Assembly (NCBI GenBank): GCA_002869565.1
Contig: PKUJ01000012.1
Span: 11,729 to 75,728, forward strand
Direction of reading: 5' to 3'
Length of the DNA stretch: 64,000 bases
Source of the DNA: Arcobacter sp.
GTDB taxonomy: Bacteria > Campylobacterota > Campylobacteria > Campylobacterales > Arcobacteraceae
The notes under the pieces are model-generated. The model ran no database searches. It was not told the DNA's origin and saw nothing but the letters and a program-made list of their open reading frames with translations. Made by a program: the position numbers and the translations under genes. Below, in pieces: positions 9,554-18,879 of this stretch; the stretch's first letter is position 1, and each line of letters begins with the position of its first letter.

Positions 9554-10762
9554 ATGGAAGAGAAAATTAAAGAAGCCCTAGCAGAGATACAAAGAGGAAC
9601 TGCAGAAATTATTGACATTGAGGGTATTGAAAAACTAATAAAAAATTATTATGAAAATGGTGAAAACTTCTATGTTAAGGCAGGCTTTGATCCTACTGCG
9701 CCAGACTTACATTTAGGACATACGGTATTAATTCAAAAACTTGCAGCATTTCAAAAGTTTGGTGGAATTGTACAATTTTTAATTGGTGATTTTACTGCTA
9801 CAATTGGTGACCCAACAGGGAAAAGTGAAACTAGAAAAGTTTTAAGTGAAAAGCAAGTTATCGAAAATGCGCAAAGTTATAAAGAACAAGTTTTTAAAAT
9901 ATTAGATCCTAATAAAACTGAAGTGATGTTCAATTCAAAATGGCTTAAAGAGTTAGGAACAAGTGGCTTAATCTCATTAGCTTCAAATTTAACAGTTGCA
10001 AGAATGTTAGAAAGAGACGATTTTTCTAAAAGATATGCATCTCAAACACCAATTGCAGTAAACGAATTTATTTATCCTTTACTTCAAGGTTATGACTCAA
10101 TTGCTATGAACACAGATATTGAGCTAGGGGGGACTGACCAAAAGTTTAATTTACTTATGGGAAGAACCTTACAAAAAGCCTATAATACGGGAAAACAACA
10201 AGCAGTTCTTATGATGCCAATTTTAGAAGGATTAGATGGTGTTCAAAAAATGTCAAAATCCTTAAATAATTATATTGGTGTAACGGATGAAGCTTTTGAT
10301 ATGTTTGGAAAGGTATTATCCATATCAGATGAACTTATGTGGAGATATTATGAATTATTATCTACAAAATCATTAAAAGAGATTGAAAAATTACAAAAAA
10401 GTGTAGAAAACAAAACTTTACACCCTAAAGATGTAAAAGATTCTCTTGCGATGGAAATAGTTGATAGATTTCATGGGACAGGTTCAGGAGAAAAAGCAAA
10501 AGCTGAATTTAAAAAAGTATTTGCAAAAAAAGATATCCCTACAGATATGGCAGAATTCCAATTAGAAAATGATATTTGGATTTGTCAAGCATTAGTTGAA
10601 TCAAATCTTGTAAGTTCAACTTCTCAAGCTAGAAGAGATATAAAAGCAAATGCTGTAAGTATAAATCAAGAAAAAGTTACAGATGATAAATTAAATTTAG
10701 CAATAGGTGAATATATTTTACAAAAAGGTAAAAAGAATTTCGCTAAGATAATAATAAAATAA
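9554..10762 (+). CDS. tyrS: Tyrosyl-tRNA synthetase
   Basis: Class I aminoacyl-tRNA synthetase that charges tRNA-Tyr. The HIGH-type motif is HLGH in [12 protein letters not shown], and the KMSKS motif is intact in [11 protein letters not shown]. The tyrosine pocket is visible in [25 protein letters not shown]. The C-terminal residues (about 340-402) form an S4-like RNA-binding domain ([18 protein letters not shown]). At 402 residues it matches the TyrZ-like branch common in Campylobacterota. It follows spoT in the same direction. Confidence 0.97.
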   Translation: MEEKIKEALAEIQRGTAEIIDIEGIEKLIKNYYENGENFYVKAGFDPTAPDLHLGHTVLIQKLAAFQKFGGIVQFLIGDFTATIGDPTGKSETRKVLSEKQVIENAQSYKEQVFKILDPNKTEVMFNSKWLKELGTSGLISLASNLTVARMLERDDFSKRYASQTPIAVNEFIYPLLQGYDSIAMNTDIELGGTDQKFNLLMGRTLQKAYNTGKQQAVLMMPILEGLDGVQKMSKSLNNYIGVTDEAFDMFGKVLSISDELMWRYYELLSTKSLKEIEKLQKSVENKTLHPKDVKDSLAMEIVDRFHGTGSGEKAKAEFKKVFAKKDIPTDMAEFQLENDIWICQALVESNLVSSTSQARRDIKANAVSINQEKVTDDKLNLAIGEYILQKGKKNFAKIIIK

Positions 10763-10772
10763 AAGGCCAGTT

Positions 10773-11855
10773 TTGAAAATAGGAAAATATGATATAAAAC
10801 ATCCCATTATCCAAGGTGGAATGGGAGTAGGAATAAGCTGGGACCAATTAGCTGGAAATGTAAGTAAAGAAGGTGGTCTTGGAGTTATATCATCAGTAGG
10901 TACAGGTTACTACAGAAATAAAAGTGAAAATGTTAATGTAGTAATGAGAAAAGATAAACCTAAAGATGTAATGAACTTTTACTCAAGAGATGCTTTTTTT
11001 GAAATTGTTGAAAATGCAAGAAAAATATGTGGAGATGCTCCACTAGGATGTAATATATTATATGCATGTAATGATTACGGGAGAATGGTAAAAGATGCTT
11101 GTGAAGCAGGTATAAATATTATTATAACTGGAGCTGGTTTACCAACAAATATGCCAGAATTTACTAAAGATTATCCAGATGTTGCTTTAGTTCCTATTGT
11201 ATCTTCAGCTCGTGCTTTGAAGCTTATTTGTAAAAAATGGAAAAAATATAATAGAGTTCCTGATGCAATTATCGTAGAAGGACCTTTAAGTGGTGGTCAC
11301 CAAGGTTTCAAATATGATGATTGTTTTAAAGAAGAATCACAATTAGAAAATATTGTTCCTCCTGTTATTGAAGAAGCTAAAAACTGGGGAGAAGATATCC
11401 CTATTATTGCAGCAGGTGGAGTTTGGAATAAAGATGATATAGATAAATTTATAGCCATGGGTTGTGCTGGCGTACAAATGGCAACTAGATTTATAGGAAC
11501 ATTTGAGTGTGATGCTAGTGCAGTGTTTAAAAATGTATTACTAAATGCAGAATCAGATGATATCAAATTAATGAAATCTCCAGTTGGATTACCAGCTCGT
11601 GGAGTAAGAACAAACTTACAATTTTCTATTGAAAATAATACTGCACCAAAAGTTCAATGTATTTCAAATTGTGTAGCTCCATGTAATAGAGGAGTTGAAG
11701 CAAAAGCAGTTGGTTATTGTATTGCCGATAGATTAGGAGCAGCTTATCAAGGTGATGAAGAAACAGGACTTTTCTTTACTGGATCAAATGGTTATAAACT
11801 AGATAAAATTATTTCAGTACATGAATTAATGGAAAAACTAACAAAAGGAGAATAA
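10773..11855 (+). CDS. Nitronate monooxygenase / FabK-like flavoprotein
   Basis: FMN-dependent TIM-barrel enzyme of the 2-nitropropane dioxygenase family. Visible are the opening HPIIQGGMGVGISWDQLAG, the phosphate-binding stretch IIAAGGVWNKDDIDKFIAMGCAGVQMATRF, and the central VEGPLSGGHQG whose histidine is in the place of the family catalytic His. A cysteine-rich CISNCVAPC segment lies near residue 295. Starts at TTG 10773 with an AAAAGG ribosome site, because the family N-terminus begins exactly there. Either a detoxifying nitronate monooxygenase or an enoyl-ACP reductase (FabK) is possible; sequence alone does not decide. Confidence 0.85.
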   Translation: MKIGKYDIKHPIIQGGMGVGISWDQLAGNVSKEGGLGVISSVGTGYYRNKSENVNVVMRKDKPKDVMNFYSRDAFFEIVENARKICGDAPLGCNILYACNDYGRMVKDACEAGINIIITGAGLPTNMPEFTKDYPDVALVPIVSSARALKLICKKWKKYNRVPDAIIVEGPLSGGHQGFKYDDCFKEESQLENIVPPVIEEAKNWGEDIPIIAAGGVWNKDDIDKFIAMGCAGVQMATRFIGTFECDASAVFKNVLLNAESDDIKLMKSPVGLPARGVRTNLQFSIENNTAPKVQCISNCVAPCNRGVEAKAVGYCIADRLGAAYQGDEETGLFFTGSNGYKLDKIISVHELMEKLTKGE

Positions 11856-11856
11856 A

Positions 11857-13230
11857 ATTTTTAAAAAATTTATTCTTCTAATTTTTATTTCTTTATCATT
11901 TAATCTTCTTCATGCTTCTGAGGATTTAACGCAAGTTTACAATGCTGCTAGAATGAACTATTTAAAAGCTGTGTTAAATGATGATGAAGATACAGAAATA
12001 AAAAATCTCAAAATACTAATCTCTTCTGGCAAAAAACTCAGAAAAAATGTATCAAAATATGAAAAAGAGTTTAAAAAATATAATAGTACGACAATCCAAA
12101 AAATTAAAAAAATAGAACCTATTAAAATAGAAAAAATTATAAAACCAAAGATCTCAAAAATAGATACAAATAAATCTCAATATACAATTGATTCAGTTTA
12201 TTCAAAAAACAACACGATAGTGATAAACTTTAAAACAAATATAACAAGGGACTATGTAAAGTTTTTTGAAAAAAAAGCTAAAAGTGGTAATCAAGATATA
12301 TATGATATAAAAGGTCGTTTTAAGGATGCACATCCAACTAAACTTGCCATAAAAGGTGTTAAACAGATTGTTATAAAGCAAGAAAAATATAACACCCTAA
12401 GAATTCTTTTTGAAGACAAAATAAATTTAAAAACATCCTATATTATAAATAAAAAACAACTTCTACTAAAAGTATCTAATATCGGCAAGCAAAAAATAAA
12501 AAAAACTAAGGCAGTAATTTCTAAATCACCTAAAATTGTAAAAACAGGACAAAATAGAGTTATCGTTTTAGATGCAGGACATGGAGGTAAGGACTCTGGT
12601 GCAGTAGGTAGTAAAAAAAGATATGAAAAAATAGCAGTATTTAAAGTAACAAAATATTTAGAATCTATACTAAAACATAGAGGGTATAAAGTATATCTTA
12701 CAAGAACAAATGATAGATTTATAAAAGTTAAAAATAGAACGGTCTTAGCTAATAAGAAAAAAGCAGACATTTTTTTATCTATACATGCAAATGCGGCACA
12801 TAAAAGTAGAATTGCAGAAGCTAATGGAATTGAAACTTTTTTCTTAAGTCCTGCTAGAAATGCCAGAGCAAAGAGAGTTGCAGCATTAGAAAATAAATCA
12901 GATGTAAGAAATATGAGTGGTTCAACAAAACAAGCCTTTTTGGAATCACTAAATAGACCAAGAATAACAGCTTCACATAAATTATCAATTGATATACAAA
13001 GAAACATGTTATTTAGTGTTAGAAAGCAGTATAAAGATGTTGTTGATGGTGGAGTTAGAGAAGGTCCATTTTGGGTACTAGTTGGGGCACAAATGCCATC
13101 AGTACTTATAGAAATAGGATATATTACTCATAAAATAGAAGGTCGAAGATTATATCAGAATAAATATCAGAAGAATTTAGCTCATGGAATTGCTAATGGG
13201 ATTGACTCTTACTTTGCAAAAAATCCTTAA
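11857..13230 (+). CDS. N-acetylmuramoyl-L-alanine amidase, probable ATT start
   Basis: Periplasmic zinc amidase (Amidase_3) that cleaves the amide bond between muramic acid and the stem peptide. Catalytic features are VLDAGHGGKDSGAVG (first zinc His), FLSIHANAAH (second His) and VLIEIGYITH near the C-terminus (catalytic Glu). An AMIN-like beta-rich region occupies roughly residues 95-185. The first ATG in frame is at 11953, but the frame stays open back to an ATT at 11857 and those extra 32 codons encode a clear signal peptide (FKKFILLIFISLSFNLLHAS). AAAAGGAG ends 6 bases before the ATT, so ATT is the likely start and the protein about 457 residues. The 3' end overlaps the convergent Nudix gene by 38 bases. 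Confidence 0.9.
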   Translation: MFKKFILLIFISLSFNLLHASEDLTQVYNAARMNYLKAVLNDDEDTEIKNLKILISSGKKLRKNVSKYEKEFKKYNSTTIQKIKKIEPIKIEKIIKPKISKIDTNKSQYTIDSVYSKNNTIVINFKTNITRDYVKFFEKKAKSGNQDIYDIKGRFKDAHPTKLAIKGVKQIVIKQEKYNTLRILFEDKINLKTSYIINKKQLLLKVSNIGKQKIKKTKAVISKSPKIVKTGQNRVIVLDAGHGGKDSGAVGSKKRYEKIAVFKVTKYLESILKHRGYKVYLTRTNDRFIKVKNRTVLANKKKADIFLSIHANAAHKSRIAEANGIETFFLSPARNARAKRVAALENKSDVRNMSGSTKQAFLESLNRPRITASHKLSIDIQRNMLFSVRKQYKDVVDGGVREGPFWVLVGAQMPSVLIEIGYITHKIEGRRLYQNKYQKNLAHGIANGIDSYFAKNP

Positions 13231-13636
13231 TCTCTTTAACAAGAATTTTTTGTTTCTTTTTTATATCAGGTAAATCTTTTATGTCAAAAAATTTGACCTT
13301 TGAATTTTCCCAAGAGAGATAATTATCATAAAGCTTATCATCTATAAAATATTTATCTAAATTATCTATTTTTTTCGCATTGATAATCCAAATCCCTATA
13401 TTTTTTTCTTTATTTTCTTGATAAAAATAATCTTCAAATAGATATGTTTCAACAATAATTCCACACTCTTCTTTAAACTCTCTCTTTGCACACTCTTTGG
13501 CACTTTCTTTACCAGTTTGCATACCTTTTAAGCATCCCCATTTATCTAAACTCTTAACTGATTTACAAAGTAAGATTTTAGTACAATTCTTTTCAATTTT
13601 ATAAAGTAAAATTCCATATGCTTTTATTACTTCCAT
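13193..13636 (-). CDS. Nudix hydrolase
   Basis: Hydrolase of nucleoside diphosphates linked to another moiety. The Nudix box is complete: G-x5-E-x7-REFKEECGI at about residues 38-60, with all metal-binding glutamates. The N-terminal AYGILLYKI strand precedes it as expected. The substrate cannot be told; RppH/NudH-like RNA pyrophosphohydrolases share this size, but the sequence is not close enough to claim it. It starts inside the stop of the upstream LptF/G gene (one-base overlap) and its 3' end overlaps the amidase gene. Confidence 0.88.
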   Translation of the reverse strand: MEVIKAYGILLYKIEKNCTKILLCKSVKSLDKWGCLKGMQTGKESAKECAKREFKEECGIIVETYLFEDYFYQENKEKNIGIWIINAKKIDNLDKYFIDDKLYDNYLSWENSKVKFFDIKDLPDIKKKQKILVKEIKDFLQSKSQSH

Positions 13637-14703
13637 TAAATACCATTCTTCTTTCTATAAATAAAATATGATATTATAAACCAGGTAAACATTGGCAATA
13701 ATAGTGAAAATTCAGGAATTAATACTCCACTATTTGAAAACTTGTGGAGCATAAAGAAAACTCCCCAAATAACAAGGGTTGCAAAAATAGAAAATGAGGT
13801 AAAAGAACCTATATTAAAAAATCTTCTATTATATGAAGTAAATACAAATATCAGCATGATAAGAGGTAATATGAAAAAGGGAATAACTAATTCATAATAA
13901 ATTGCAGATCTTATTTTACTAGTATTTACATCCTGCTTAGAGAACAAGTCAAAGGCAGAGATTGCATCTAAAATAGAAAAAGTTGACCTTTCTTCATATA
14001 CATTATCTAATATTTTTGGCTTGAATCCATCTAAAGTATTTAAAAACTTTTCATGTCTTACTTCAAGTTTTGAATCTTCAAAAGTCAATTTACTTGGTTT
14101 TTTAATAATTTTTGCATCAACTACATACCACTTATCATTTTGAAAATATGCCTTTTTTGCAATTATAGTTTCAATAATGTCTTTGTCTTTAACCCTATAA
14201 ATATGAATATCTTCTGCTTCCTTTTTAAGAGGCAGTAACTTTTTAAAATAAATGAAATTGTCGTCGTATTTTAAAAAAATATCTGATTTTGTATTTGTAA
14301 AATAATTACCATCTAATATTTTTTTCTTTTGTTCATAAGAGTATGCTAAAGGAGTCATTTGAATAAGAATTAATACAATTAACAAGCCTAAAGATGTTAG
14401 TACGACAGGAAAATAAATATTAAATCTTTTAGCACCCAAAGATGAAAAAGCTACTAATTCATTGTTTCGTACAAATATTACAAGTGTTAAAATCCAGCCA
14501 AAGACTAAAGATAATGGTAAAGTAAGAGTTAATGTAAAAAAACTATTATACATAAGATATAAGAGTTGTAAGTTTGCAGAACTAGGTAAGTTTTTTGTAT
14601 TCTGCAAAAAATCCATTCCAACAAAAAAAAGTTGTAAAGACATTAAAACAATAGTAAAATGTAATAGATATTTTTTTAAAATATATTTAGTTAATATGCT
14701 CAT
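13636..14703 (-). CDS. LptF/LptG-type lipopolysaccharide export permease
   Basis: Inner-membrane half of the LptB2FG transporter, which extracts lipopolysaccharide from the inner membrane and passes it to LptC-LptA. The layout is typical: N-terminal helices (ILKKYLLHFTIVLMSLQLFF, then two more by residue 115), a periplasmic beta-jellyroll domain of about 150 residues, and three C-terminal helices. The segment VAFSSLGAKRFNIY matches the YjgP/YjgQ coupling region that contacts LptB. LptF and LptG cannot be separated by eye here. Located directly after pth in a minus-strand cluster. Confidence 0.88.
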   Translation of the reverse strand: MSILTKYILKKYLLHFTIVLMSLQLFFVGMDFLQNTKNLPSSANLQLLYLMYNSFFTLTLTLPLSLVFGWILTLVIFVRNNELVAFSSLGAKRFNIYFPVVLTSLGLLIVLILIQMTPLAYSYEQKKKILDGNYFTNTKSDIFLKYDDNFIYFKKLLPLKKEAEDIHIYRVKDKDIIETIIAKKAYFQNDKWYVVDAKIIKKPSKLTFEDSKLEVRHEKFLNTLDGFKPKILDNVYEERSTFSILDAISAFDLFSKQDVNTSKIRSAIYYELVIPFFILPLIMLIFVFTSYNRRFFNIGSFTSFSIFATLVIWGVFFMLHKFSNSGVLIPEFSLLLPMFTWFIISYFIYRKKNGI

Positions 14704-15255
14704 TTATTTCAATGTAAATTTGGATTTTACTTCAACAATATCTTCACTTTTAAGTGCTTCTATTGCTTTAATAGTATGAGAGATTATACCTTCTAATTTA
14801 TTTAATTCTTCTTTTGAAAAGTTCGATAATACATAATTTGCTACGTCAGCTTTATTTTCAGGTTTACCAATACCAATTCTAACTCTAATATAATCTTTTC
14901 CTATATGAGAATCAATTGATCTTAAACCATTATGACCACCATACCCACCACCTATTTTATATTTAACTGTACCAAAAGGTAAATCTAAATCATCATGTAT
15001 TACTATAATATTTTCTATATCAATTTTATAATAATCTTTTATAGCAACTACAGATTCTCCTGAAAGGTTCATGTAAGTATGGGGTTTAACAAATAAGTTA
15101 TATCCTGATTTTAAAACGTCAGCTTTGAAGTTTGCTTTGTTTATATTTGAAGCTGTAAGACTTTTAGTTATCTCATCAATAACTAAAAATCCTACATTGT
15201 GTCTGGTTAATTGGTATTGTTCACCAATATTTCCAAGACCTACTATTAAATGCAT
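14704..15255 (-). CDS. pth: Peptidyl-tRNA hydrolase
   Basis: Releases tRNA from prematurely dropped peptidyl-tRNA and so recycles tRNA. The start at 15255 is chosen because the family N-terminus is MHLIVGLGNIG; an upstream in-frame codon at 15285 would overlap rplY and add ten unrelated residues. Catalytic residues are visible: Asn in VGLGNIG, His in TRHNVGF, Asp in VIHDDLDLPFG and Asn in GGHNGLRS. About 183 residues, normal length. It follows rplY by 10 bases, the usual rplY-pth pairing. Confidence 0.96.
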   Translation of the reverse strand: MHLIVGLGNIGEQYQLTRHNVGFLVIDEITKSLTASNINKANFKADVLKSGYNLFVKPHTYMNLSGESVVAIKDYYKIDIENIIVIHDDLDLPFGTVKYKIGGGYGGHNGLRSIDSHIGKDYIRVRIGIGKPENKADVANYVLSNFSKEELNKLEGIISHTIKAIEALKSEDIVEVKSKFTLK

Positions 15256-15265
15256 TATAAGCCTA

Positions 15266-15802
15266 TTACTTAGCTTTAATAACACCTAAAATAGGAACTC
15301 TTGGATCCAAATAACATTGAACACCTTCAGGCATAACTAAATCTCTAACTAAGATTGAGTGACCTGTATCTAAATCTGCTACTTGAAGAGTAAAAGACTC
15401 TGGTAAATCTTCAATAGTACATTTAACTGGAACTCTTTTTTTGTGGTAAACAAATAGACCTTTATTTTTAAGACCTTTTGGAGTACCTTCACCAATTACT
15501 GGAACTTTATAAGAAGTTCTAACACCTGGTTGAGCTACCATTAAATCAACATGTAATAAATCTGAAGTAATAGGTTCTTTTTGATATTCTTGAACAACTA
15601 CTTTACAAACATTTTCACCAACTTTTACATCAAATGCAATTGTTTCTTTGTTTCTTAAGTATTTAATGAATTCATTCTTTTTGAATGCTGCACTAACATT
15701 TTCTAAACCTTTTCCATAGATGTTTGCAATAATGTAACCATCTCTTCTTAAAGTTTTTGTTGCTTGTTTTGTCATACTATCTCTAACGATACCCTCTAAC
15801 AT
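15266..15802 (-). CDS. rplY: Ribosomal protein L25 (Ctc type)
   Basis: 5S rRNA-binding ribosomal protein with the two-domain general-stress (Ctc/TL5) form of about 178 residues. The N-terminal L25 domain shows [14 protein letters not shown] and [12 protein letters not shown]; the C-terminal beta domain ([17 protein letters not shown] onward) ends at [10 protein letters not shown]. It is the first gene of the minus-strand rplY-pth-lptF/G-nudix run, with its own -10 element about 34 bases upstream. Confidence 0.96.
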   Translation of the reverse strand: MLEGIVRDSMTKQATKTLRRDGYIIANIYGKGLENVSAAFKKNEFIKYLRNKETIAFDVKVGENVCKVVVQEYQKEPITSDLLHVDLMVAQPGVRTSYKVPVIGEGTPKGLKNKGLFVYHKKRVPVKCTIEDLPESFTLQVADLDTGHSILVRDLVMPEGVQCYLDPRVPILGVIKAK

Positions 15803-15835
15803 AACTATCCTTTTTATATTTTAATTTGAGGCGTG

Positions 15836-15841
15836 ATTATA
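15836..15841 (-). promoter_or_regulatory. -10 box of the rplY operon
   Basis: TATAAT on the minus strand, about 34 bases upstream of the rplY start, in a gap with no gene. Confidence 0.5.
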
Positions 15842-15881
15842 TATAAAGTTTTATAAAAGTTAGTTTAATGAAACTATAAGT

Positions 15882-16265
15882 TTACTTTTTATTTATGTTT
15901 TTTATGTAGTGATATAACGATTTAAGCTCATCATCAGTCAAAAAATATGTAGGCATTATTTTTGATTCTGTTTTATCTGCATTCATTTTTTCTAAAAAAA
16001 CCTCAAAAGAAACTTTGTTTATAGCAGGGGCAATTATTACTTTTTCTTCTAATTTCTTGGTTTTTTTATTAATTTCTTTATATTTTGCAATTATAACACT
16101 TTTATTGCCTTTTTTATGACAAGAAACACATCCAATTCCTCTTGGATTGGCATAAAGCATTGCTCCATATTCAAGTTTTGTAATGAATGAATTATCAATA
16201 TCTTCAGAAAACAAATTTGATAAGAAAAAAGAATTGATAAAAGCAATGAAAAAAAGGTGTTTCAA
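15882..16265 (-). CDS. Small periplasmic cytochrome c
   Basis: Predicted monohaem c-type cytochrome. An N-terminal signal peptide (residues 1 to about 20, MKHLFFIAFINSFFLSNLFS) is followed by CVSCH at about residue 46, the covalent haem site, and a probable distal Met in KIMPTYFLTDDELKSLYHYI near the C-terminus, the typical class I ending. At 127 residues it is compact. It stands alone on the minus strand, divergent from folD. Electron partner unknown. Confidence 0.85.
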   Translation of the reverse strand: MKHLFFIAFINSFFLSNLFSEDIDNSFITKLEYGAMLYANPRGIGCVSCHKKGNKSVIIAKYKEINKKTKKLEEKVIIAPAINKVSFEVFLEKMNADKTESKIMPTYFLTDDELKSLYHYIKNINKK

Positions 16266-16338
16266 TCTTAACCTTTATGTAAAATTTTTTTGGATATTAT
16301 ATCAAGCTAAAATTAAATATATATGAGGCTACAAAGCA

Positions 16339-17199
16339 ATGACAATACTTGACGGTAAAGCATTATCAAATAAAATTAAAGAAGAAGTAAAAGTTGAAGT
16401 TGAAGAACTTCAAAATAGAACACATATTACTCCAGGATTAGCTGTTATTTTAGTAGGAAATGACGCTGCAAGTGCGACTTATGTGGGAATGAAAGCAAAG
16501 TCTTGTAAAAATGCTGGTATTTATTCAGTAGTACACGAAATGCCAGATACAATTTCACAAGATGAAATATTAGATATTATTAAAAGAATGAATGAAAATC
16601 CAAATCTTGATGGAATATTAGTACAACTACCACTTCCTCCACAAGTTGATACAACTACTATATTAGAAGCAATTGATCCGCAAAAAGATGTAGATGGTTT
16701 CCACCCATACAATGTGGGAAGAATGGTATCAAACCTTGATGCATTTTTACCTGCAACTCCTTTTGGTGTTATGAGATTACTTGAAGAGTATGATATTGAT
16801 GTAGTTGGAAAAAATGTGTGTATTATTGGTGCATCAGACATTGTAGGTAAACCAATGGCGGCACTTATGATAAATGCTAAGGCTACAGTAGAAGTTTGTA
16901 ACTCAAAAACAAAAGATTTAAAAGCTCATACTTTAAATGCTGATATATTAATTGTCGCAGCGGGGAGAGTTAATTTAATATCTGAAGATATGGTAAAAAA
17001 AGGTGCTATTGTTGTTGATGTTGGAATTAATAGATTAGAAACTGGTAAACTCGTTGGAGATGTAGATTACGAAGCGTGTAAAAACAAATGTTCATATATC
17101 ACGCCAGTTCCAGGTGGAGTTGGGCCAATGACTATTGCAATGCTTCTTAAAAATACAGTTAAAGCTGCTAAACTAAGAGAAAAAAGAGAAAGTAACTAA
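16339..17199 (+). CDS. folD: Methylenetetrahydrofolate dehydrogenase / cyclohydrolase
   Basis: Bifunctional enzyme that oxidises 5,10-methylene-THF to methenyl-THF and hydrolyses it to 10-formyl-THF. The active-site region SATYVGMKAKSCKNAGI carries the catalytic lysine; DGILVQLPLP, PQKDVDGFHPYNVG, the NADP-binding GASDIVGKPMAAL and the C-terminal PGGVGPMTIAMLL are all present. Its 286 residues match the family. The stop overlaps the lepB start (TAATG). Confidence 0.98.
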   Translation: MTILDGKALSNKIKEEVKVEVEELQNRTHITPGLAVILVGNDAASATYVGMKAKSCKNAGIYSVVHEMPDTISQDEILDIIKRMNENPNLDGILVQLPLPPQVDTTTILEAIDPQKDVDGFHPYNVGRMVSNLDAFLPATPFGVMRLLEEYDIDVVGKNVCIIGASDIVGKPMAALMINAKATVEVCNSKTKDLKAHTLNADILIVAAGRVNLISEDMVKKGAIVVDVGINRLETGKLVGDVDYEACKNKCSYITPVPGGVGPMTIAMLLKNTVKAAKLREKRESN

Positions 17200-17996
17200 T
17201 GTTAAAAAAACTAGCAAACTGGTCTAGTTCATGGACGGGAACTATTGTAATTGTACTTACAATTATATTCTTTGTTGCACAGGCCTTCGTAATTCCAAGT
17301 GGAAGTATGAAAAATACTCTTTTAATAGGAGATATGCTTTTTGTTAAAAAGTTTGCATATGGAGTTCCTACACCTGTGATTCCATGGCTAAATGTAAGGG
17401 TTCTGCCTGATTTTAATGACAATGGACATCTAATAGCAGGAGATGGTCCAAAACGTGCTGATATTGTTGTATTCTTTGCCCCACATGAAAAAAGAAGAGG
17501 CAATGATATTCATTACGTAAAAAGATGTGTTGCTGTTGGTGGAGATATTATAGCACTTCAAGATAAACACCTATTACTTCACCCTAAAGAAGGAAATGAG
17601 TACGTAAAAGAAAAGTACAAAGGTTATAAGATAGTTGAAGCAGCAGGAAAACTTTTTGTAGTAGATCCATATAGAAAAGATCATCCTGGAATACATAATG
17701 ATCCATCTGTTACAAAAGATGGCTTACAACCATATCAACTGTTTACTATGAACCCTATACAAATTCCAGAAGGTGAATATTTCATGATGGGTGATAATAG
17801 AGATCACTCTAATGACTCTAGATTTTGGGGAACAGTTCCATACAAATATATAGTTGGAACACCTTGGTTTATATATTTCTCTTGGGATAAAAACAAAACT
17901 ATTAGATGGGATAGAGTTTTTAGAACTGTTGGAAGTATAGAAGAAGATATGTCTGGAAAAGAATTAAAAATTAACCATGAAAAAGGAATTTATTAA
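17199..17996 (+). CDS. lepB: Signal peptidase I
   Basis: Membrane serine protease that removes signal peptides from exported proteins. One N-terminal membrane helix at about 14-33 leads to the catalytic Ser36 in IPSGSMKNTLLIGD; the general-base lysine is about K108 in HYVKRCVAVGGD; box E is MGDNRDHSNDSRFWG. Length 265 is normal. It is coupled to folD and rpiB by one-base overlaps, a folD-lepB-rpiB order I associate with Campylobacterota. Confidence 0.97.
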   Translation: MLKKLANWSSSWTGTIVIVLTIIFFVAQAFVIPSGSMKNTLLIGDMLFVKKFAYGVPTPVIPWLNVRVLPDFNDNGHLIAGDGPKRADIVVFFAPHEKRRGNDIHYVKRCVAVGGDIIALQDKHLLLHPKEGNEYVKEKYKGYKIVEAAGKLFVVDPYRKDHPGIHNDPSVTKDGLQPYQLFTMNPIQIPEGEYFMMGDNRDHSNDSRFWGTVPYKYIVGTPWFIYFSWDKNKTIRWDRVFRTVGSIEEDMSGKELKINHEKGIY

Positions 17997-18445
17997 TGAA
18001 ATATTTTATAGCAGCTGACCATGCAGGAATTGATATCAAAGCTTATGTAAAAGAGTTATTTGAAGCAAGAGGTCACGAAGTTATAGACTTAGGACCAAAT
18101 TCAAAGGATAGAGTTGATTACCCTGATTTTGCTGCAAAAGTATGTAAAGAAGTATTAGCTAATGAAGGTTCAAAAGGAATTTTAATTTGTGGTTCAGGAA
18201 TTGGTATGTCTATGGCTGCAAATAAATTTGATGGTATCAGAGCTGCACTTTGTCACAATCAATACTCAGCTACTATGGCTAGAGAACACAATGATGCAAA
18301 TGTAATCTGTCTTGGTGAAAGAGTTTCAGGATTTGGAATGGTTGAAGCAATAGTTGACGCATGGGATAAAGCCTCTTTTGAAGGTGGAAGACATGAAGGA
18401 CGAGTAGAAAAAATCAATAATCTATTTGGAAGCTGTAGAGTTTAA
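17996..18445 (+). CDS. rpiB: Ribose-5-phosphate isomerase B
   Basis: Interconverts ribose 5-phosphate and ribulose 5-phosphate in the non-oxidative pentose phosphate pathway. RpiB/LacAB fold features are AADHAGIDIKAYVKE, the phosphate-binding GSGIGMSMAANK with its preceding catalytic Cys in LICGSGIG, and HNDANVICLGER. At 149 residues it is full length. Its start overlaps the lepB stop by one base, and a perfect hairpin begins immediately after its stop. Confidence 0.96.
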   Translation: MKYFIAADHAGIDIKAYVKELFEARGHEVIDLGPNSKDRVDYPDFAAKVCKEVLANEGSKGILICGSGIGMSMAANKFDGIRAALCHNQYSATMAREHNDANVICLGERVSGFGMVEAIVDAWDKASFEGGRHEGRVEKINNLFGSCRV

Positions 18446-18471
18446 AGACTAAAGAGTTATCTCTTTAGTCT
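18446..18471. terminator. Bidirectional terminator between rpiB and the GNAT gene
   Basis: AGACTAAAGAG (18446-18456), loop TTAT, CTCTTTAGTCT (18461-18471): a perfect 11-bp stem serving two convergent genes. It includes the last codons and stop of the minus-strand gene. Confidence 0.7.
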
Positions 18472-18879
18472 CATCTTAAGACCATCTTCTTCATCATAAT
18501 ATTTTTCTAAGATTTTTACTTTTTTAAATCCAAATTTCTCATATAATTTTATTGCAACAATATTACTAACCCTAACTTCAAGTTCAAAACAATCTTTTTC
18601 TAAGTTACTTAAACTAAATTCTAACAAAGATTTAGCTAAGCCTCTACCTTGAAACTTTTTTAAAATAGCCAAAGAATAAAGTCTATAATAGTTTTTTCTT
18701 TTTAACCATAAAAGATATGCAACTATTTTATTATCAATTTCTAACTTATAAAGAGTATTATTTTTTATATGATAACCAAAAGAAGCCCGTGATAAAGCAA
18801 AACTATCATTTGAAAACAACTCTTTTTCTATAAAAAGAAGTTCCTTGACATCATTTATATTTGCTTTTTCAATTTTCAT
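18457..18879 (-). CDS. GNAT-family N-acetyltransferase
   Basis: Acetyl-CoA-dependent acetyltransferase of about 140 residues. The acetyl-CoA binding motif A is FQGRGLAKSLLEFSL at about residues 75-90, preceded by the beta strand YRLYSLAILKK and followed by ELEVRVSNIVAIKLYEKFGFKKV, the classic GNAT ending. It resembles RimI, but no ribosomal protein substrate can be read from the sequence. It overlaps the upstream gene by 4 bases (ATGA), so the two are coupled and may act on related substrates. Confidence 0.88.
   Translation of the reverse strand: MKIEKANINDVKELLFIEKELFSNDSFALSRASFGYHIKNNTLYKLEIDNKIVAYLLWLKRKNYYRLYSLAILKKFQGRGLAKSLLEFSLSNLEKDCFELEVRVSNIVAIKLYEKFGFKKVKILEKYYDEEDGLKMRLKR

Noticed and set aside
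12438-13007. Minus-strand frame of 189 codons with hydrophobic segments
   Set aside because: Lies entirely inside the amidase gene, whose catalytic motifs are certain.
15256-15285. Ten extra N-terminal residues for peptidyl-tRNA hydrolase
   Set aside because: They would overlap rplY and do not match the conserved start; ATG at 15255 is better.
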